Part shown: in pieces, positions 46,806 to 58,126 of the stretch
How positions within the stretch are numbered: position 1 is the first letter of the stretch
Layout of the letters: each line of letters begins with the position of its first letter
Assembly (NCBI GenBank): GCA_026182355.1
Contig: JAPFBL010000034.1
Coordinates: forward strand, 2,798,501 to 2,862,500
Direction: 5' to 3'
DNA from: Hermatobates lingyangjiaoensis
Taxonomy: Eukaryota > Arthropoda > Insecta > Hemiptera > Hermatobatidae
Length of the DNA: 64,000 nt
Position numbers and translations under genes: made by a program
The notes under the pieces: model-generated
Seen by the model: the letters and a program-made list of their open reading frames with translations, nothing else
The model's database searches: none
Told to the model about the DNA's origin: nothing

Positions 46806-48080
46806 GAATTAGAAAGAATCAAATGTTTGGTAAAAAGCAAAACTCCTAAACTTGTACTGAACCAAAATACAGTATATATTGTGAAGATATACAATACGAC
46901 CAATTATATCGCAAACTTGAAATATATATGTGATCTGTGTTTATAGTTATTCAACAATTATATAATCCAATTATTATAATAAAGTAATTTTATGAACTTT
47001 ATTAACTTGTATTAATTGTGCCATGTTGTTTGAATGAAGGTTATTTCGTAGTTTACTCTTATATTAATTTTAAGTTAATATTATTAATAATGAATTAACA
47101 GCATTAGTTGAACAGAATTATATTTTTTTTTCAATGAAAAGCTAGAGAATGCTCACAGTGTATATTTAACACTAAGTGATATTATATTCATAATAGTGCT
47201 TATTTTTAACTGCTTCTTAAATGCTTTTGCAAGCAGTTATTGAATGATAATTGTCTGCAAATCTGATTACATAATATATTTTCTTTATTTGTTGCTTCTC
47301 TACCAAGATAAAGATGATTTCAATTCTTAGTTAGATGATAAGATGAGAGTATTTCTTTTGGTTCAGTTTTCTCAAGAATGCCACCCTCAGTTGTAATAAG
47401 GAGTAAATGAGTCTGTAATGAGATTATTGCATTATTTCGCAAGGAGTGGCTCATGATGAGGATAGAAGACCGCCTGAGGCAATCCTCGCAGAGGGTGCTT
47501 CTACTGCCCCAGGCCACGGAACTCTCCAATCTCTTCCAAATATATTATTTCGTACATTTAATTGTAATTTCCTTATTTTCATTTCTATTTCCTTTTTGCA
47601 TTAACTCAACAATATTACCTGCATCATTTGCTTTCTAATCTCCGTAGAATATTCTTTCAAAGTTAGGAGTTCACCATGTACTTTGACTAAAATATTCATT
47701 CATAGCCTGTTCTTAACATTAAGTAATTATTAAAGACAAGTTCTCTAATAATACATTCGATACTTCCTAAGATAAATTAACTTAAATAGCAATTGTAACA
47801 ATATACATAATTATTTAAATAATAACGGATAATATAAAGAATAGTGATTAATGACAATAGGTGTATATTATCAAAAAGAACTGCACACATTATTAAATAA
47901 CTCATTTTGTATAAACTATGAAAGATGTAATATGAAAATTTATGTGCACAGAAGTAATACTTTAACTTAAAAAACAATTGTTGTGATTGTTTTAAGATCT
48001 TTGGGTCAAGGTATCTTTCAAAATACCTTGTTATCAAAGCACACACCGACAGTGTTCTAATTGTTTGTACTTCTCTTATA
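46806..48080. other. AT-rich intergenic DNA with one GC-richer patch
   Basis: Only the unique patch at 47330-47540 stands out. Its open frames on both strands lack any family signature. It may be a noncoding conserved block. Confidence 0.4.
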
Positions 48081-48084
48081 TAAA

Positions 48085-48272
48085 TATAAAGATTTCACAT
48101 AAACACATGAATTAACAATCAATGATCAAACTACAATAAGTAATGGGAAAACAAGACAAAGATCTTTCAACCGTAACAAGCGGTCTTCGTTTTTGACTCT
48201 GACGAAAACCGTTTTTTACGGTTGAAAGATCTTAGTCTTGTTTTCCCATTTCTTATTGTGGTTTGATCATTG

Positions 48273-48304
<32 letters not shown>

Positions 48305-48350
48305 AGATTTCACATAAACACGTGAAATAACAATCAATGAATGATCCCTA
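48085..48350. mobile_element. Penelope-like foldback, family A
   Basis: Arms 48091-48190 and 48191-48275 meet without a spacer, with a second partial terminus at 48303-48350 beyond a (TA)n tract. The right arm has a complete plus-strand hammerhead. The left one is truncated at the centre. Confidence 0.7.
48195..48237 (+). ncRNA. hammerhead ribozyme motif, family A, complete
   Basis: GACT/AGTC stem I, CTGACGA at 48199-48205, extra A, stem II AACCG/CGGTT (48207-48211 with 48219-48223), GAA, stem III AGATCT, T as the UH base at 48233. The base pair closing stem II is A-U here but G-U in the 34998-35040 copy. Confidence 0.75.
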
Positions 48351-49635
48351 CTTTGATCACACAATTTAAGGACAAGCTGGACACATGAAGATAATATATT
48401 AGAAGAAAAGACTAGTAACCAAATAAAATAGAGAGAGTGTTATATGTGTTTAAAAGCTGAATCACACAGGCCCAGGGAGGACTTCACTAGAAACTGTTGA
48501 AACACTTATAGATTATTCTTGACTCACCTCTAATATTTTTATATTAATTAATAGAACAATTGAAAATTGTTATTTTATTTAGAGTAGTTATTAAATAAAT
48601 AGAACGAGTGAACTATTTAGTCATATTATATTAGAATAAATATGAAAATTAAATAAAAACAGGATCCTTAAAAATCATTATAAAGGAAGAGGTAGAAAGC
48701 ATTGTGTCTTGGAGATAACGTGAAGCTTTTGCTTATGAATCACAGTGTGATATCATCTACTTGTTGGATTTCCAAGTGAAATTTATACCTCCTTGTCATT
48801 ACTGTTGGCTAAACGAAGTAATGTGTCTTATTTATAAATAATATGGGTGTAAAATGACAAATGAACCACAGTTTTCACCCCCCAGGATGCATATGAATCT
48901 GACCGTTTATGCATGCAAAACTACAATATAGTCATGTATCTGACGGGTTTTGTTTTCATCTTTTATGTATCTGTGACTATAAAACGGTTAAACATATGAT
49001 GTTTTTTTGTATGGTTTCTATATCTGATCATTTATCTATTTAAAACCATAAAACGGTCACGTAACGTACGAGATTTTTCAATTTCTATCGTTTGTAATCA
49101 AGTGTATTCTTAATTATATATTACATTTCCTACTTTTGACTATTAGTTATTTTGTTTTAATTATTTCATTTTATTTTATATTATTGATTTTTTTGAATAG
49201 AAAATTAAAATATATATACAAAACAAATGCAGATTTCTAATCATTAGTAGTTCCTCTATGATTGGCTAATTATTTTAGATTGTGTATAAAAATTTAGACC
49301 AGAGAATAAAATCACCAGACTATTTTTGATAAAACTTTAAGTTATATGGGAAACGAAAAATAAGGTTATTTGTAAAGGTTTACAAATTGTGATGAACGAG
49401 TCATATTAATTTTCAATTCACATGTTTCTTATTAAGGATTGTTTGTCCGACTGTAATTGAATTATTTATAAAAATATGATTATTGTAATTCTATAATTAA
49501 GGTTTTATCTAGTTCTGGTTTGTAATAAAATTGGCGAAAATTGAACTAAAAAAATGTTATATGGGCATTATTTTTTAAAATTTTACTTTATTAATTAATC
49601 AAAATATAAATTTGTGAAAGTTGTTTTAGGAGCAT
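48351..49635. other. AT-rich intergenic DNA
   Basis: No gene. TGACCGTTTAT near 48900 and its inverse ATAAAACGGTCA near 49055 could be ends of a small element, but the match is short. Confidence 0.45.
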
Positions 49636-49639
49636 GATT

Positions 49640-50180
49640 AGTATATTAATTTGGGTAGGTGTAGGGGGTCATTTATTAGGCTTCCATGCATATCAGGCAG
49701 AAAGTTACGACAGCCTCCAAGGCTGAAGTATAACGCACTGTAAATATTAGATCGAACCGCACTGACAGCTTTGTCGATAACGGGAGTTGATGTTTGCGTT
49801 TTTCATGAAAGATATAACGCCAGCCCCCCCCGTCGGTTTGAGAGTTAAGCTGTTTCAGGCTTCCATCGTAGATCATAAATCATTAGGATTAATGAGGCAA
49901 ACGTTGCCAACGGAAAGGGTCCCTGGCAACAAAGAAGTAATGATACTAGTTTGAAAGCAAGTTGTTACAAGTTGGGGCTTCATTAATTACAGCTGCAGGT
50001 GGCCAGGGTCCGGCCTTGTCTTATGACCAACTCTGCGACTTGCAACTCCAACAAACAATTACCCACTGCGTCCAGTTCAGTCCTTCTCTAATTGCCTTCA
50101 ACTTAAGAGTTTGTTTTCACTACCTCTCTGCCTCTACTGGGTATTCCGTTTCAATCATTTTGAGCCAAAAACTTTTTTTG
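49640..50180. other. GC-richer unique island with TAATTA and E-box motifs
   Basis: This long block of mixed composition has no coding signature. It includes ATTAATTACAGCTGCAGGTG (49981-50000 region), that is a TAATTA core beside two E-box-type hexamers. Together with its length, it is the best candidate in the window for a conserved developmental enhancer; inferred from sequence only. Confidence 0.3.
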
Positions 50181-50904
50181 CTTAACATCCAAGAATGCAT
50201 TATAATGAAAATCTAAATTTATCATAATATTATTCAAAAATAAAAGTTCAACTCTGTTCTGTTTCACCTGCCAGGATTTCTCTAGCTTGATCTTTTCTTC
50301 TGTTATTTCCACAATGACAACATTCAGTTTAAAATATTCATAACATTAAGTGCAGTTTTCAGTCATCTGTGGTATGTTTATACTTCACACGCTGAGCAAT
50401 TTCAATAGTACATATAATAAATATCATAAAAAAAACTTGGAATAAAAGACAGCAGTTCTATATGTTAGCAACAATTACTAACACTTAAAGCAAGGTTAGG
50501 GTCAGAGGCAAACAGAGGGCCTGCTCGGTTTTATGAACATATATTTCTTATATACTCAAGACAGTCACACACACTCTTGTAACTCTACTGCAAAAGAAAT
50601 CCGTAAAACACAAATACGGTGAAAATAGCCGTAATAAAATTATTACATTCCATGTTGTTATTTGTAAAGGTTTACTTAGTTTGCTCATTGTGATGAATGA
50701 GTCATATTATAATAAATTAATTTGCAGAAGTAATTCAGAGGCCTAAGATGGTTTTATTGTATTAATATATTGTTATATTTATTATTATAAAACATCATAC
50801 TAAAAAAGAATAAAATAAAATAGTTTTTACGCACCTTGCGAACGAGATTTTTTAGGCCAAATGACGGGATAAATTGATTAAACGAAAGAAATATTATGAG
50901 GTAG

Positions 50905-51330
50905 ATGATACAACGCCGATCGTTCTACTATGACATACGGATGCTCAGTCTGGTTTGGAGCGGCGCCCACAAACAAGAAATGCATCCAAATAGTACAGAA
51001 TAAATGTGCCCGCCTTATAGCTAGGGATCCATGGTACGCCAGAAATGTTGATATTCAACATGATTTGAGTTTAGAATCTATCTATTCCTACATTGCTCGA
51101 CTTGCCAGTAATGAAGACAAAAAACTTTCCACCCATCCAAATCTCCTTGTTCGGGAACTAAATCCTACTCTCAACCCTCCCTAATCCCACGATCTTCAAA
51201 GTTTCCTACTTAAACTAAAAATGTTGACCACATGACTCTAAAAGTATACAGTACCTCAGAGAATGCAAAACCTGAAGACCAAACGACCACGAAGACGACA
51301 TATTCCCTTACTGACTGACTCCCCCATTCT
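50905..51330 (+). pseudogene. Jockey-type LINE ORF2 C-terminal fragment
   Basis: The open frame at 50930-51184 encodes TYGCSVWFGAAPTNKK, IQIVQNKCARLI and PWYARNVDIQHDL, the thumb/C-terminal region of Jockey-like reverse transcriptases. The equivalent part of the 39.8-44.3 kb element (WNYGIEIWG...) is clearly different, so this is another family. The element is 5' truncated. The sequence after the stop, up to about 51580, may be its 3' UTR. No poly(A) tail is visible. Confidence 0.65.
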
Positions 51331-51589
51331 TGACATAGTTTACTGATCCAACAACAACAGCAGGATGAGAATCTAGCAGTAGTGGGCCTCTGATCCGGAA
51401 CTGCTATTTACGACATGCACTGTTGTGCATGGTAATATTCGTTGGTCGTTGGTCGTTGGAGCACACTGGTATGTGAAGAAATTCGTCACTAATGAGGATG
51501 GCCAAAAAATCAAAACGGTTTGACAACCCATGTAGTGTTGAGTATATACCTCACTAATAGTAAAGCATTTTGTACCCCATATAGCTATG

Positions 51590-52475
51590 GTTTTGTATTA
51601 ATCTAATTTGTATAATCTATTATTTTTGACAAACAATAATTATTATACTAATTATAACAATAATTAGCAATAACAATAGATAATTATATTCTCATTAGCT
51701 CAATGCTAATGATATAGACAGAAAATAAGTAACTGTAAGGGTATTGTATAAGTAACTGTATTCCATTGTTTTCTGATATTCATCATTATAAAATTAAGTA
51801 TCATAAGTTGTAATTTATACAAGAACACATATTATCGAATTTATAATCAGAAGTTTGTAAAGACTTTATATGTTTTCCGTACTATTTACAATATTAATTA
51901 AATATTTTGCGTGCTTACAAAGTTTTGTTCGCTCCATGTAATGTGACCACTACATAAGGCTTCTCAACCTTTGCAAAGGCAGCACAAAGTAAAGTTTGTG
52001 ATAACTTGATCCACATTAATATTTCTTACATTATTTCATACTTACCTTTGCATTGTATTCTTTCAAAAATTAATGGTTGTTTATGTTGAAATTTAATACT
52101 GGTTCTTTCATGATTAATCAAACATTTAGGAGACACAAATTATGAAATTATATTGCATTTGATTTTGTCTTGGTGGAAAATGAGAAATATTATCATTTAT
52201 ATTTATTTTATACATTTATTATTAGTGATAGTTACTGACTACTCCTAATTTTTATTTATGGCTTCAAAACCACAATACAAGTTACTGCATGTAATTTTTT
52301 GTCATCTGACATGATAAGGGAAATTGATACATATTAACGAATAGTTCGTTAATGTGTATCAATTTCCCTCAATTTTTTCTTTTATTTATTTATTGTTTTC
52401 ATATTCCATTAATTTAATGTAATTATAAACTGATTCCTGTCTACCTTATTTTCTGTGACCGGGCGCGCATGCGGC
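51590..52475. other. AT-rich intergenic DNA with a perfect hairpin
   Basis: Nothing coding. A 51-bp near-perfect inverted repeat at 52318-52368 is listed separately. Confidence 0.5.
52318..52368. repeat. near-perfect 24-bp inverted repeat
   Basis: GGGAAATTGATACATATTAA and its inverse around a TAG centre, with one G-T type mismatch. It does not match any Penelope-like end here. It could be a microhairpin or the relic of a small foldback. Confidence 0.6.
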
Positions 52476-52479
52476 AACA

Positions 52480-52670
52480 CTGTTGGTCTCCAACCGTCTC
52501 TGAACCAGTGCGCTTGGTTTCCCTCTCTTATCTCTCCTGAAGACAGTTCAAACCGAAAATTAGAGACTGTAAGTGTGTTCTTTTGATTTCTCTATGCTTC
52601 TTTGTCTATATTGAACTATATTTGTCCGTTTTGGATCGTATTTCCAACGAAAAAGTATATATATATATAT
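52480..52670 (+). mobile_element. Penelope-like terminal fragment, family C
   Basis: CCAACCGTCTCTGAACCAGTG, GGTTTCCCTCTCTTATCTC, hammerhead, then TTGTCTATATTGAACTATA and CGTATTTCCAACGAAAA, ending at (TA)n. It matches one arm of 27911-28290. Confidence 0.65.
52533..52566 (+). ncRNA. hammerhead ribozyme motif, family C
   Basis: TCTC, CTGAAGA at 52537-52543, extra C, stem II AGTT/AACC (three pairs plus one A-C mismatch), GAA, stem III AATT, A as the UH base, GAGA pairing with TCTC. Confidence 0.6.
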
Positions 52671-52833
52671 ATAGTTTTCTATGGGTTGTCCGGGGAAAGG
52701 AATATGATTCGATGCGATGTTGACCAATGGGAGTAGAGTTACAGGTCCAAGCGTAAGGTCCCAGTTGCCCGCTGCTCAGCAAAAAGCCTTTGCGTTCTGC
52801 CAATAGGTATAGAGGTTGCACAGTCCCTCTGTG

Positions 52834-53457
52834 TTAAATGATGTTTGGCAGAAACATTAGCCTCACTTTACAGTGAACTCCTGTTCCCTTTCTATTTTTG
52901 ATTTTTGTGGTGGTTGGGTGTTGTTGTTGTTTACTATTTTCTGTTACGGATTTCGCTGGATATTTAAATGATACTCTCGGTTGTTTACTGCGAAAAGCCG
53001 CCTTCATCTTCATGCCAACAGGGGTAGAGGTTGCACAGTCCCTCTTGATTATTAAGAGATGTTGACACTGGAATCCAACTTCTTCTCGTAGAAATATCTT
53101 CAAGTTGTAGGTTTTGTATATTGTTCTCTTCGGTTTCTTATGTTCATGTTTTTTCTTCAGTTGAATGTTATTGCTGCTATTGATGGGTGGCTGGTAGGTG
53201 ATGAAAAGTTCTGCACTGTTGACCTGGTGGTGGTATTTGCGACATGTTTCAACCATTCTCTGGTTATCTTCAGGCAAGGAAATGACCCAGACGTTGGTCC
53301 TTATATACAGTTTTCTATGGGTTGTCCGGGGAAAGGAATATGATTCGATGCGATGTTGACCAATGGGAGTAGAGTTACAGGTCCAAGCGTAAGGTCCCAG
53401 TTGCCCGCTGCTCAGCAAAAAGCCTTTGCGTTCTGCCAATAGGTATAGAGGTTGCAC
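52834..53457 (-). CDS. hypothetical frame within the Penelope-like module
   Basis: A 207-codon frame runs across the direct-repeat module and the hammerhead-bearing spacer. I do not recognise the product. It is rich in Lys and Gln (NSKQQQHPTTTKIKNRK) and repeats a CATSTPVG / CATSIPIG phrase, so the module itself may be an old internal duplication. The parallel 124-codon frames at 53375-53749 (minus) and 53696-54070 (plus) are the same module in the other copies. Whether any is translated is doubtful, because the frame passes through a ribozyme that would cut the transcript. Confidence 0.3.
   Translation of the reverse strand: MQPLYLLAERKGFLLSSGQLGPYAWTCNSTPIGQHRIESYSFPRTTHRKLYIRTNVWVISLPEDNQRMVETCRKYHHQVNSAELFITYQPPINSSNNIQLKKKHEHKKPKRTIYKTYNLKIFLREEVGFQCQHLLIIKRDCATSTPVGMKMKAAFRSKQPRVSFKYPAKSVTENSKQQQHPTTTKIKNRKGTGVHCKVRLMFLPNII
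53237..53277 (-). ncRNA. hammerhead ribozyme motif, complete
   Basis: Minus strand: TTGC (53277-53274) pairs with GCAA (53240-53237) as stem I. CTGAAGA (53273-53267), extra T, five-pair stem II AACCA/TGGTT with GAGAA loop, GAA, stem III ACATGT, C as the UH base at 53241. The cleavage triplet is GUC. Among the best formed motifs in the window. Confidence 0.75.
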
Positions 53458-54115
53458 AGTCCCTCTGTGTTAAATGATGTTTGGCAGAAAACATTAGCCT
53501 CACTTTACAGTGAACTCCTGTTCCCTTTCTATTTTTGATTTTTGTGGTGGTTGGGTGTTGTTGTTGTTTACTATTTTCTGTTACGGATATTGCTGGATAT
53601 TTAAATGATACTCTCGGTTGTTTACTGCGAAAAGCCGCCTTCATCTTCATGCCAACAGGGGTAGAGGTTGCACAGTCCCTCTTGATTATTAAGAGATGTT
53701 GACACTGAAGATGTTGACAAGAGAAGAAGTTGGATTCCAGTGTCAACATCTCTTAATAATCAAGAGGGACTGTGCAACCTCTACCCCTGTTGGCATGAAG
53801 ATGAAGGCGGCTTTTCGCAGTAAACAACCGAGAGTATCATTTAATTATCCAGCAATATCCGTAACAGAAAATTGTAAACAACAACAACACCCAACCACCA
53901 CAAAAATCAAAAATAGAAAGGGAACAGGAGTTCACTGTAAAGTGAGGCTAATGTTTTCTGCCAAACATCATTTAACACAGAGGGACTGTGCAACCTCTAT
54001 ACCTATTGGCAGAACGCAAAGGCTTTTTGCTGAGCAGCGGGCAACTGGGACCTTACGCTTGGACCTGTAACTCTACTCCCATTGGTCAACATCGCATCGA
54101 ATATATATATATATA

Positions 54116-54835
54116 GATATATCAGTTCAATACTTTATCATATATTACATCTAACTCAGAAGGATATATTTACTTAATAAATGAACAATTAGGAGTAATA
54201 AAATTCTAATTTTCTTAAATATAAAATTGCATTGAAGAAACATTAAAATTGTATAGAATTTATTTGCTTGCTAATGGACATTGAAAGAGCGATTTTTCTT
54301 TTTTTATTATTTAATTGAGTGTTTTCTAAACACCACTGATTCATAGCAATGAGCTGAGTTTAGGAATCAGTCAATTATAAAAAAAGAAAAAAAATTGGGG
54401 TCGGCTGAAGTAATTGGATAAAGAATTAGGTTGAGGGTTGGAATTGGAGCCAGGTGAACAAAAGATACTCGAAATTCACTCTTGATTTTTCTTTTTATAA
54501 TAATTCTGAAAAAAAAGGGGAATTTTCCGGAAGAAATATCAGAGTGGGTTTGATAGAATTGAACAGGTTTTCAATGTTCTTCATAAAGGGTGGACATTGC
54601 ATATATGCATTGCAGGTTCTCTACATAAACATTTCATCTGCAATCACCTTGCAAAACAGTTATGGTGAATTTATTTTAATTAATCACTAAATAAATTGGC
54701 TGAACTTGTTTGACTATAGTCATTTTACACAAAAATGAATACAAACTCTCTGCTTCATGATTATCAACAGCAAGAAATCACTCAGCACAAAAACACCAGT
54801 GTATTGTCTCTCACATAATAACAACACATGGAGTT
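54116..54835. other. AT-rich intergenic DNA
   Basis: A somewhat less AT-rich patch at 54390-54660, no recognisable gene. Confidence 0.4.
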
Positions 54836-55030
54836 AAAAAAGATTTCACTAAACACGTGAAATAACAATCAATGATCAAACCAGAATATGAAATGGGAAA
54901 ATAAGACTAAGATCTTTCAACCATAACAAGCGGTCTTCGTCAGAGTAGGGTTTTTGACTCTGACGAATTTATGGTTGAAAGATCTTAGCCTTGTTTTCCC
55001 ATTTTATGTTATGGTTTAATCATTGATGGT
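54836..55030. mobile_element. Penelope-like foldback, family A
   Basis: The left arm (54840-54946) has a complete minus-strand hammerhead. The right arm has lost the stem II segment (CTGACGAATTTATGGTTGAAA at 54959-54979). Confidence 0.65.
54905..54946 (-). ncRNA. hammerhead ribozyme motif, family A
   Basis: Minus strand: ACT, CTGACGA, extra A, stem II GACCG/TGGTT (with two G-T pairs), GAA, stem III AGATCT, T, AGTC. The outer base of stem I is lost (AGTAGG instead of AGTCAA on the plus strand). Confidence 0.65.
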
Positions 55031-55282
55031 ATGTAGTAAAAACTGTAAACTAGCTGGCGAGTGTACGAACACAACAACAAAACATTTAAAACTAGAGTGT
55101 ACGGAGAGCTCTCTTAAAATTTAATTAACATTTAATAAGTGTCCTTGGTCTTTGATCAAATTTCGTATGATATTTCTCATATATTTAAAATATGCAAGTT
55201 CCTAATATAATTACTGCATGTTTTGGTTGAATATCTCATTATTTTTTTTAAATTCTTACAAACGCTTCATTTTCTATTTAAT

Positions 55283-55450
<168 letters not shown>

Positions 55451-57775
55451 GGCGTACGTATGATTTCATGAAGCTGATAAATTAGATATCATTTTAATAC
55501 AAGCCCAATCATTAGTATTTTATTGGAACAATATGACATTTCTCATCTATTAGAAATCAAATAAAAACAAATTACAGTTATAATTGATACATGTAGTGAT
55601 TTCATATTGTTTTATTTGTTCAAATTCCTACCAACATATTGTTTCTCGTTGAATACCTCTGTTAAGTGCCCACTTCACTTTCTATTAGTATTAAAATGTC
55701 GAATTTATTCCAGGGATATACCGAGCAGGAAATATGTGATATTTCTTGTTGATTAATTGATGACTTTTATTTGTGAATTACTAAAATACAATTTAATGAA
55801 TTAAACTGCTAACCAATAAAGTATATATTGTTATCCTCATTTTAAAAATATGAAGTTTTTAATGTTAGATGTATTTATTTAATTTTCGTTTATTAAATTT
55901 TAATTTATGTTGTTATTTTAATTTCGATGTACTATGATCAAATGAACAAATTCTCTCTCACTAATTAAAATTCAAACATTCCTTCAAGGATTATTTATAA
56001 ATTGTTTGGAAAATATATTCATGCTTCAATATAGTTATTCTAACAATAATGGAATTACATATTTCGGCCCTTTAATATGAATTGAAATGATTCATTAATT
56101 ATTAATTGATTTATAACTTATTTTTATTTTAACAATTTTTTGTTGTTTGTGTTTTATATAGTGACTGCATCGATTTGAATTTGCTTACAGAGCCCCAGTG
56201 TTCGCTCTGTGTTGAGGAAAGATAAATTGTTTCCCCACATATTATGTTCTGCAGTGAACGTCACTTATTCTTTACAAATGTACCAAATTGTGAAGCACAG
56301 TGGACTGTAAAGCGCTGAAATTGTGAAAATAGCATGGACAGGCTGTGCAGATAATGTATAATCGGGAGATTTCAATTTAATAATAATAGATACTGGTCAA
56401 AATTTGAAAGTATTACTTGATTTCACTTATTTATTTGTTTTTTCACGAATAATTCTTTACATTATGATATGACTTGCGCTTCACACCTCATAACTTGGAT
56501 AAGTCAGATAAGTTGACTAGTTCTGGACATATATGTCTCCAAATCATGTGTTTGTTTTAGTAGATTGCGATGCGACCTTTTTATGTACACACTTATTGAT
56601 CATGATATTCATGGCGCAAATGTTAGATATAATCAGTGTTTTATTTCATTTTGTCTATGATTCAGACCATAAATGGAACTAGTGATTTTTTATCTTGCCA
56701 TTCCTTCATATATTTTTAATCAAAACAATGACTATGAAAAAATATGAAATTCATGAACCAAACAGTAATGGAATCAATGTTTTAGTTGATCATGTTATTA
56801 TTAACTTTTATCATAGAATTATCAGTAAAGTATTTCCTAATCGCTTTTATACCTCAAACAGAGCCTGTGTTTTTCTTTCCCATGCCATCGGAAGCTCAAA
56901 GAATAGACGATAGAGGTAGCCCTGAAGCCTTATACAGTAAAATATGTGGTACAATTCTACAACTGGCCCAGAGTGTATTTTAGGATGCCTTGTTTAAACG
57001 AACCACTCGTTCTGGGAAACTGTACTTGGTTTGCTAAAAGAAGTCGAAATCACAAAAAACTATCAAAAAGTTGAAATAACTGAGTCCCTGGCTGGATTAA
57101 TTACTCAACAATATCAAACAATAAGATTTCGCAAAAATATAGCAACTAGCAAACTAGAAGCATACAAGAATTTAATTTAAAAATTACTTACTCAAAAGTT
57201 CATCTTTTTTTACAATTTCCATCAATGAAGGAATGAGAAGAACATCAAGACCGTATAATATTGTGTAAACTTTCGTGAATTTACTGAAGTATTTCTTGTT
57301 AAACGCCGTTATAGAAAATTATATTTTTCATTTTTCAACAATACTATATGTAATCACTATCCTATAAACAATAATCTTAAATTTGTTAAGGAAGAAAACA
57401 TGACTTGAATTAATATTTCTGTTCGTTAGACGAATGACAGTACTGATTTTGAATCAACTGGTGACGAAATATTAATATTGTTATTTCTCGTTGATGAAAT
57501 GTTACTAGCAGAGTGATGGTCAGTCGATGCCGAGTGAGACTCGGAAGGATTCAAGTGACATTCAAGGGTTTTGCAACATATTGCTGAAATGGTGATAAAA
57601 TACCAGTGGAGGCAGTGAACGTGGCCACCTCACCCCTGCATTTCGAACTGTACTCGTATATTTTAATCATGACATTCCATCACTTTCAATAATAACAGAT
57701 GTTTTTATTAAAGTGAGAACCCCTTCAATCTGATTTTCGTACCATATCTTTGATAGAATTTTAACCGATAATGCT
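55451..57775. other. AT-rich intergenic DNA
   Basis: No gene recognised. The two overlapping frames at 56695-56983 have no family signature. A small mixed-composition patch at 57500-57640 is unassigned. Confidence 0.5.
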
Positions 57776-58126
57776 ATATTATATTAGGTTATGTTAGGTT
57801 AGGTTGCAGGGGCAGTCCCACAAGGGAAGACATGTAGGCCCAGCATTGGCCCTTTGTGATACCACACAATAAAGATTGATTCTACACTGGGAGTCCTAAA
57901 TTTTGCCTAACTCAAGTGTATTTAGAGTAGGGATCTTTAACGAGTACCTGACATCGTACAGGCTCGACACCGACAGTTCAGCGTCCTTCTCTGAGGGACG
58001 ACGTGCTCAGATTTATTCACCTCCCGCATGAATAAATCGATGGCCAGGTGGGGATCGAACCCTAGTCCTATCAGTTCAGAGGCGAGCACGTAACCACTGA
58101 GCTAACCTGACCCCCATATTATATTA
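57776..58126. repeat. target-site duplication of the SINE
   Basis: ATATTATATTA occurs at 57776-57786 and 58116-58126, exactly at the SINE borders. No mismatch, which suggests a fairly recent insertion. Confidence 0.8.
57787..58115 (-). mobile_element. tRNA-derived SINE
   Basis: The minus strand begins GGGGGTCAGGTTAGCTCAGT with an A box TAGCTCAGTGG (58104-58094) and a B box GGTTCGATCCC (58061-58051) about 33 bp apart, the spacing of a tRNA head. An unrelated body follows, with a tail of AACCTAACCTAACATAACC type. The element is flanked by a perfect 11-bp duplication ATATTATATTA (57776-57786 and 58116-58126). Transcription by RNA polymerase III and mobilisation by a LINE would be usual for this class. 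Confidence 0.85.

Larger units (their letters stand above)
52671..54115 (-). mobile_element. Penelope-like element end with triplicated 0.4-kb module
   Basis: One module occurs three times: minus-strand at 52671-53080 and 53307-53720 (direct copies) and plus-strand at about 53722-54100 (inverted). The two facing copies form a foldback with arms of about 375 bp. The 226 bp between the direct copies contain a complete hammerhead. Repeated terminal modules, one of them inverted, are the usual architecture of Penelope-like elements. No reverse transcriptase is present. Confidence 0.7.

Noticed and set aside
48900..49062. Small TIR element bounded by TGACCGTTTTAT
   Set aside because: The inverted match is only about 11-12 bp with a mismatch, no target duplication and no second copy.
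53375..54070. Two 124-codon frames, nearly identical, on opposite strands
   Set aside because: They are the two arms of a palindrome, so mirror images of one sequence and not independent genes.
56695..56983. Overlapping 72- and 65-codon frames
   Set aside because: No domain, AT-rich codons, and they overlap in different frames.
58040..58115. Functional tRNA gene
   Set aside because: A and B boxes are present, but the sequence continues into a SINE body, has a target duplication and does not fold as a complete tRNA by eye.
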